Position numbers and translations under genes: made by a program
Part shown: piece by piece, positions 60,009 to 64,000 of the stretch
Position numbering within the stretch: the stretch's first letter is position 1
Layout of the letters: each line of letters opens with the position of its first letter
Notes under the pieces: model-generated
What the model was told of the DNA's origin: nothing
What the model saw: the letters and a program-made list of their open reading frames with translations, nothing else
The model's database searches: none
NCBI RefSeq assembly: GCF_001457475.1
Contig: NZ_LN831029.1
Span: 1,054,001-1,118,000, forward strand
DNA length: 64,000 nucleotides
From: Achromobacter xylosoxidans
GTDB taxonomy: Bacteria > Pseudomonadota > Gammaproteobacteria > Burkholderiales > Burkholderiaceae_B
Reading direction: 5' to 3'

Positions 60009-60929
60009 TCAGACTTTGCTCAGCCAGTGATGGTACTTCGGGTTGCGGCCATTCACCATGTCAAAAAAGGCTTTCTGCAGCTTCTCGGTGATGGGGCCGC
60101 GCCGGCCCGAGCCGATCTGGCGGTTGTCGACCTCGCGGATCGGCGTCACTTCGGCGGCGGTGCCCGTGAAGAAGGCTTCATCGGCAATGTAGACGTCGTC
60201 GCGCGTCAGGCGCTTGGTCACCACGCGCAGGCCGAAATCGGCGGCCAGCGCATGGATGGTGGAACGGGTGATGCCGGTCAGGGCCGAGGCGATCTCGGGT
60301 TCGCACAGCACGCCGTCCTTGACCAGGAACAGGTTCTCGCCGGAGCCCTCGGCCACGAAGCCTTCGGTGTCCAGCAACAGGGCCTCGTCGTAGCCGTCCT
60401 GCAGGGCCTCGGTGTTGGCCAGGATCGAGTTGGCGTAGGTGGTGGCGACCTTGGCGCGCGGCATCGTCACGTTGACGTGCTGGCGCGCGAACGACGAGAC
60501 CTTGACCCGGATGCCCTGCGACAGGGCTTCCTCGCCCAGATAGGCGCCCCAGGGCCAGGCGGCGATCGCCACGTGCACCTTGGCGCCCTTGGGCGACACG
60601 CCCATCTTTTCAGGACCGTAGAACACCAGCGGCCGCAGGTAGCAGGATTCGAGCTGGTTCTCGCGCACCACCGTCCGCTGCGCCTCGTTGATCGTGTCGC
60701 GATCGAACGGCATGGGGATCTGGTAGATGTGCGCCGAGTTGAACAGGCGGTTGGTGTGGTCTTCGAGACGGAAAATCGCCGTGCCGATCTCGGAACGGTA
60801 GGCGCGCACGCCCTCGAATACCGACAGGCCATAGTGCAGGGAGTGGGTCAGGACGTGCGTGGTCGCGTCGCGCCAGGGCACGAGCTTGCCGTCATACCAG
60901 ATGAAGCCATCGCGGTCAGCCATCGACAT
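60009..60929 (-). CDS. ilvE: Branched-chain amino-acid aminotransferase
   Basis: This 306-residue fold-type IV PLP enzyme interconverts branched-chain 2-oxo acids and amino acids. Motifs are WYDGKLVPWRDATTHVLTHSLHYGLSVFEGVRAY, the cofactor Lys in MPRAKVATTYANS, EGSGENLF and TGITRSTIHALA. The ATG at 60929 follows GGGAGACAGGCC. It is divergent from the AzlCD exporter gene, an interesting link because AzlCD exports branched-chain amino acids. Confidence 0.95.
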   Translation of the reverse strand: MSMADRDGFIWYDGKLVPWRDATTHVLTHSLHYGLSVFEGVRAYRSEIGTAIFRLEDHTNRLFNSAHIYQIPMPFDRDTINEAQRTVVRENQLESCYLRPLVFYGPEKMGVSPKGAKVHVAIAAWPWGAYLGEEALSQGIRVKVSSFARQHVNVTMPRAKVATTYANSILANTEALQDGYDEALLLDTEGFVAEGSGENLFLVKDGVLCEPEIASALTGITRSTIHALAADFGLRVVTKRLTRDDVYIADEAFFTGTAAEVTPIREVDNRQIGSGRRGPITEKLQKAFFDMVNGRNPKYHHWLSKV

Positions 60930-60981
60930 GGCCTGTCTCCCTCTCTAAACCCGAGGGCCGTATTGTATCAAGCGGCGAGGT

Positions 60982-60987
60982 TACAAT
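60982..60987 (+). promoter_or_regulatory. Putative -10 box for azlCD
   Basis: TACAAT lies in the 126-base gap between divergent ilvE and azlC. Confidence 0.4.
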
Positions 60988-61055
60988 AGCGGCCTATTCG
61001 CGCACCGGCGCGGTGCCTTGCGGCGCCCGCGGCCCCGGCGGGCGAGCAGGTTGTC

Positions 61056-61865
61056 GTGAGTTTCCTTCCCACAGAGTTTCCATGTCGTCCTGTCCGATTC
61101 CCCAGGGGCTTGCCGTTGTCCTCTGAGTCCGCGTTTCCCGAAACCGAAGACCCACGGGCGGTCCGCCAGGAGCGTGTCGCCGCTTTCCGTGCCGGCGTGC
61201 ATGCCATCGTGCCCGCGCTCATCGCCACCGCCACGTGGGGGCTGGTGACCGGCGTGGCCATGGTCAAGTCCGGCCTTACCGAATCCATGGCCCTGGCCAT
61301 GACGCTGCTGCTGTACGCCGGTTCGGCCCAGCTCACTTCGCTGCCCCTGATCGCCACCGGCGCGCCCCTGTGGCTGATCTTCGCCGCCGGCTGCGTGGTC
61401 AACCTGCGCTTCCTGATCTTCGGCGCGGCATTGCAACCCTATTTCCGCCACCTGTCGTGGCCCAAGCGGCTGGGACTGGGCTATTTCACCACCGACATGG
61501 GCTTCGTGCTGTTCATGCCGCGTTTCGGCGATGCGGCCGAGCGCGGCACCCGTGAACAGCTCTGGTATTTCATCGGCACCATCGCCCCGGGCTGGTTCGT
61601 GTGGCAGACCTCGTCGATCGTCGGGATCTACCTGGGCACCATGGTGCCGGCCGCGTGGTCGCTGGATTTCGCGGCGGTGTTGGCGTTGCTGGCCATCACC
61701 GTGCCGCTGGCCAATTCCAAGCCCATGCTGGTGTCGATGCTGGCCGCGGGCGTGGTCGCCTGGACCGGCCAGGTGTTGCCGCTGCGCCTGGGCCTGGCGG
61801 CCGCGGTCATTGCCGGCGTGGTGGCGGGCATGTGGGCCGAACGCTTCTTCAAGGCGCGGGCATGA
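61056..61865 (+). CDS. azlC: AzlC-family branched-chain amino-acid exporter, large subunit
   Basis: This protein of up to 269 residues has about six or seven helices. The AzlC core starts at AFRAGVHAIVPALIATATWG and includes LLYAGSAQLTSLPL and VNLRFLIFGAAL. With AzlD it exports branched-chain amino acids. The start is uncertain: GTG 61056 follows GAGCAGG, but TTG codons at 61110 and 61116 would give a more typical length. Its stop overlaps the azlD start (ATGA). Confidence 0.9.
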   Translation: MSFLPTEFPCRPVRFPRGLPLSSESAFPETEDPRAVRQERVAAFRAGVHAIVPALIATATWGLVTGVAMVKSGLTESMALAMTLLLYAGSAQLTSLPLIATGAPLWLIFAAGCVVNLRFLIFGAALQPYFRHLSWPKRLGLGYFTTDMGFVLFMPRFGDAAERGTREQLWYFIGTIAPGWFVWQTSSIVGIYLGTMVPAAWSLDFAAVLALLAITVPLANSKPMLVSMLAAGVVAWTGQVLPLRLGLAAAVIAGVVAGMWAERFFKARA

Positions 61866-62197
61866 CTCTCTGGCCTTCGGAAATCTACGTCTATTCTGCG
61901 ATTTTGCTGCTGGCGCTGTGCAGCGTGCTGACGCGCGCCGGCTTCATGCTGTTCGGCGACTACATCCCGCTGCCCGATGGCGTGCGCCGGGCCCTGCGCT
62001 ACGCGCCGGCCGCCGCGCTCACCGCCATCGTGGTGCCCGACCTGCTGCCCTGGAAGGCCGGGCTGGGCCCCATCTTCGACTACAAGCTGGTGGCAGGCAT
62101 CATCGCCATCCTGGTGTTCCTGCGCACCCGCAGCGCCGTGCTGGTCATCGTGGTCGGCATGCTGGTGCTGTGGGGGCTGCGCTGGCTGGCGGGCTGA
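61862..62197 (+). CDS. azlD: AzlD-family branched-chain amino-acid exporter, small subunit
   Basis: This 111-residue membrane protein has four helices (YVYSAILLLALCSVLTRAGF; LRYAPAAALTAIVVPDLL). It is the small partner of AzlC in the branched-chain amino-acid exporter. The start overlaps the AzlC stop. It is convergent with the FAD monooxygenase gene, the two stops being six bases apart. Confidence 0.92.
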   Translation: MTLWPSEIYVYSAILLLALCSVLTRAGFMLFGDYIPLPDGVRRALRYAPAAALTAIVVPDLLPWKAGLGPIFDYKLVAGIIAILVFLRTRSAVLVIVVGMLVLWGLRWLAG

Positions 62198-62203
62198 GGC
62201 CGC

Positions 62204-63370
62204 TCAGCCAAGCGCGGCGGCAGCCTCCATTTCGGATTTCAGCCCGCTGAGGAAGTATCGCTTCAGGATCAACCTGGGCAGTAACCGCAGGGCCGTGTTG
62301 CGCAGGCCGAAGGCGAATGCCGAGGCGGGCACGTAGACGGGCGCAAGCCTGCGGCTGCGCTGCTGCAGGCTGTCGATTACCGGCCGTAGCCGCCGCTCAT
62401 GAGCGGCCAGGGCCTCCGGCAGGGGCGCGCACGCCAGTTCCTGGGCCAGCACGTAGGCGCTGGCCAGCGCCATCCCCGCTCCCTGGCCAGAAATCAGGGA
62501 CAGGCTATGTGCGGCGTCGCCGGCCAGCAGGATGCGGCCCTGGTGCCAGCGCGGCATCTCGATCAGCGCCAGGTCATCCATGACGATCGGCGCGTCGGCG
62601 GGCAGTGTGTCCAGCTGCCGTCCCACTTCCGCGTGAGTCGTGCGCGCCAGTTCCCGCAGCAGGCCCAGCCGCCGCGGCGCCTCGACCCATCCGGCCTCAT
62701 GGCTGCGCCAGACGTGCAGGGCCGCTTTGCGGCCGCCGCCCAGCCCATGGTATTCGACCTGATGGCCCGGCGTGGCATAGGACACGAAGTCGCTCGCCAT
62801 GCCGGTGTCGTCGTCGACGTCATAGGCGGCATATCGGTAGCCCAGCGGCGATGGCACCGCCGTGCTGGCGCCGAAGACCCGGGCGCGCAACGCCGAGCGC
62901 ACGCCATCGGCGCCGATCAGCAGATCCGCGCGCAATTGGGACCCATCCGACAGCGTCACGTCCACGCCGTGGGCATCCTGGCTACAGTCCGCCACGGTGG
63001 TGGCCAGCCGGATTTCGGCGCGGTCTCGCACCGCGGCGTGCAGTACCTGGACGAGATCGGTGCGCCGCAGGGTGATCCAGTCCAGTTCCCGCAGCAGCTC
63101 GCGATAGCGGATCCGCATGACTTCGCGGCCCCGGCGGTCGCGGTAGACGTTCTCGCCGATTTCGCGCTCCACGGCGCGCAGGGCGGGCACCAGCTCCATG
63201 CGGCGGGCGGTCAGCAGGCCGGGGCCGGACAGGCCCATCATGTAGCCGCCGTCACGCAGGTGCGGCGCGCGTTCGGCGATCACGGCGCGCCAGCCCTGCC
63301 GGGCCAGCCACCAGGCGCAGGCCAGTCCGGCGACGCCGGCGCCCGCGATGACCACGGTGCGTTCAGACAT
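62204..63370 (-). CDS. FAD-dependent aromatic-type monooxygenase (PHBH fold)
   Basis: This 388-residue flavoprotein has FAD motif VVIAGAGVAGLACAWWL (about 5-21), the DG motif LLIGADGVRSALR, and the GD motif LLAGDAAHSLSLISGQGAGMAL. Such single-component hydroxylases act on phenols, quinones or antibiotics; the substrate is unknown. ATG at 63370 lies seven bases after GGAG; an earlier ATG at 63376 is too close. It is two bases downstream of the MFS gene, so they form an operon, perhaps modifying and exporting or importing one compound. Confidence 0.88.
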   Translation of the reverse strand: MSERTVVIAGAGVAGLACAWWLARQGWRAVIAERAPHLRDGGYMMGLSGPGLLTARRMELVPALRAVEREIGENVYRDRRGREVMRIRYRELLRELDWITLRRTDLVQVLHAAVRDRAEIRLATTVADCSQDAHGVDVTLSDGSQLRADLLIGADGVRSALRARVFGASTAVPSPLGYRYAAYDVDDDTGMASDFVSYATPGHQVEYHGLGGGRKAALHVWRSHEAGWVEAPRRLGLLRELARTTHAEVGRQLDTLPADAPIVMDDLALIEMPRWHQGRILLAGDAAHSLSLISGQGAGMALASAYVLAQELACAPLPEALAAHERRLRPVIDSLQQRSRRLAPVYVPASAFAFGLRNTALRLLPRLILKRYFLSGLKSEMEAAAALG

Positions 63371-63372
63371 GT

Positions 63373-64000
63373 TCATTCTCCAGAAGACGAAAGCGGCGCG
63401 GCGCGCCGCATCAGGACGGAAAGGACAGGCAGGCCGGCCGCGCCCAGTGCGGCGGCGATGCCGAAGCAGGCGCCGTAGCCCAGGTGCTGCGCCAGCCAAC
63501 CGGCGGCCACGCCGCCAACCATGGCGACCAGCGCATCGGCGCACTGGAACAGCGTGAAATCGACGCCGGCTTGGGCCGGCGACGCCAGGCCCATGAGAAA
63601 GGCGTACAGCGTGACGAAACCCGTGGCGGCGGTGGCTGCCTTGAACAACGTCAGCGCCACCAGCCAGCCGGGGCTGGCGGCCGGCAGTCCCAGGCCGGGC
63701 GCGGCGACGCCGGCCACGAACAGGATCAGCGCGGCCGCCTGCAGGGCCATGGCCGCGACCACCGCGCGCGGCGCGCGCCAGCGTTGCAGCGCCAGCGCCC
63801 CCAGCAATGTGCCCGCCAGGCCCGCGACGACCGCGCCAGCGCCGTTGATCCAGCCCACCGAGGCCAGCGGCACGCCGCGGTCCAGCAACAGCGGCGAGGT
63901 CATGCCGGCGCCGAGCCGCGAACCGATCTGGAACACCACGGTGATGAGCAGGCCCAGCCGCACGCCGGACCGACCCAGCGCGTGCGGCAGGCTGGGCCGA
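63373..64000 (-). CDS. MFS transporter, C-terminal part (RhtX/FptX-like), partial
   Basis: The gene is cut by the right edge; about 209 codons are visible. The fragment has six transmembrane segments (GLLITVVFQIGSRLGAG onward), and the loop AGVDFTLFQCADALVAMVGGVAAGW resembles RhtX/FptX siderophore importers. The substrate is uncertain. The reading frame is open to the edge, so no start is assigned. It overlaps no gene and ends two bases before the monooxygenase start. Confidence 0.75.
   Translation of the reverse strand, partial: RPSLPHALGRSGVRLGLLITVVFQIGSRLGAGMTSPLLLDRGVPLASVGWINGAGAVVAGLAGTLLGALALQRWRAPRAVVAAMALQAAALILFVAGVAAPGLGLPAASPGWLVALTLFKAATAATGFVTLYAFLMGLASPAQAGVDFTLFQCADALVAMVGGVAAGWLAQHLGYGACFGIAAALGAAGLPVLSVLMRRAAPLSSSGE

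Overview
The window is high-GC chromosomal DNA of a betaproteobacterium. The minD/minE/minC, dusB-fis-purH-ruvC-ruvA and galU/BepA-type gene sets, the porin type, the frequent TACAAT -10 boxes and the general codon use suggest Alcaligenaceae (Achromobacter or Bordetella-like). This assignment rests on reading proteins by eye, not on a search. I saw no rRNA or tRNA genes, CRISPR array or intact insertion sequence.

Region 1 (1-17.4 kb) is an accessory catabolic island. A tightly packed minus-strand operon encodes a cyclase-family hydrolase (cut by the left edge), a DUF35/OB-SDR fusion, a thiolase-like protein lacking the catalytic Cys, an acyl-CoA ligase, both subunits of a Rieske dioxygenase, its flavin/2Fe-2S reductase, and two large indolepyruvate:ferredoxin-oxidoreductase-like subunits. 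A divergent MarR regulator and a five-gene peptide/solute ABC importer sit on the plus strand. The gene content fits a chain from indole-3-acetate through dioxindole-3-acetyl-CoA, isatin and isatinate to anthranilate, as in iad-type auxin catabolism. That substrate is inferred.

Region 2 (17.4-29 kb) holds a structured intergenic repeat, an acidic His-tailed protein, an AraC regulator divergent from an EamA exporter, an AAC(3)-family acetyltransferase, EttA, a VapBC toxin-antitoxin pair, an isochorismatase-fold hydrolase, a glycine-zipper lipoprotein, MinCDE and GlnRS.

Region 3 (29-48 kb) is mostly housekeeping: RecQ, a two-component system, RuvB, a PLP dehydratase, an NDUFA9-like protein, RuvA/RuvC, PurH, Fis, DusB, a UbiH-family hydroxylase, a TM2 protein and PepP. 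It also contains a cytochrome bd-like gene pair whose subunit I lacks the usual heme ligands, and an orphan outer-membrane barrel.

Region 4 (48.2-54.7 kb) is a divalent-metal block and the most novel part. A yybP-ykoY (Mn2+) riboswitch precedes a CaCA-family cation exchanger. It is followed by a promoter, a 17-codon leader ORF with hairpins, a stand-alone ACT-like protein resembling the MgtC C-terminus, a second 21-codon leader ORF carrying an MgtL-like Asp-Pro-Glu-Pro run, further hairpins, the MgtA-type Mg2+ P-type ATPase and a porin.

Region 5 (54.7-64 kb) holds a CtaG-like protein, GalU, a BepA-type protease, a YheT-type hydrolase, an NTF2-like protein, a zinc-finger protein, IlvE, an AzlCD exporter, an FAD monooxygenase and a truncated MFS transporter.
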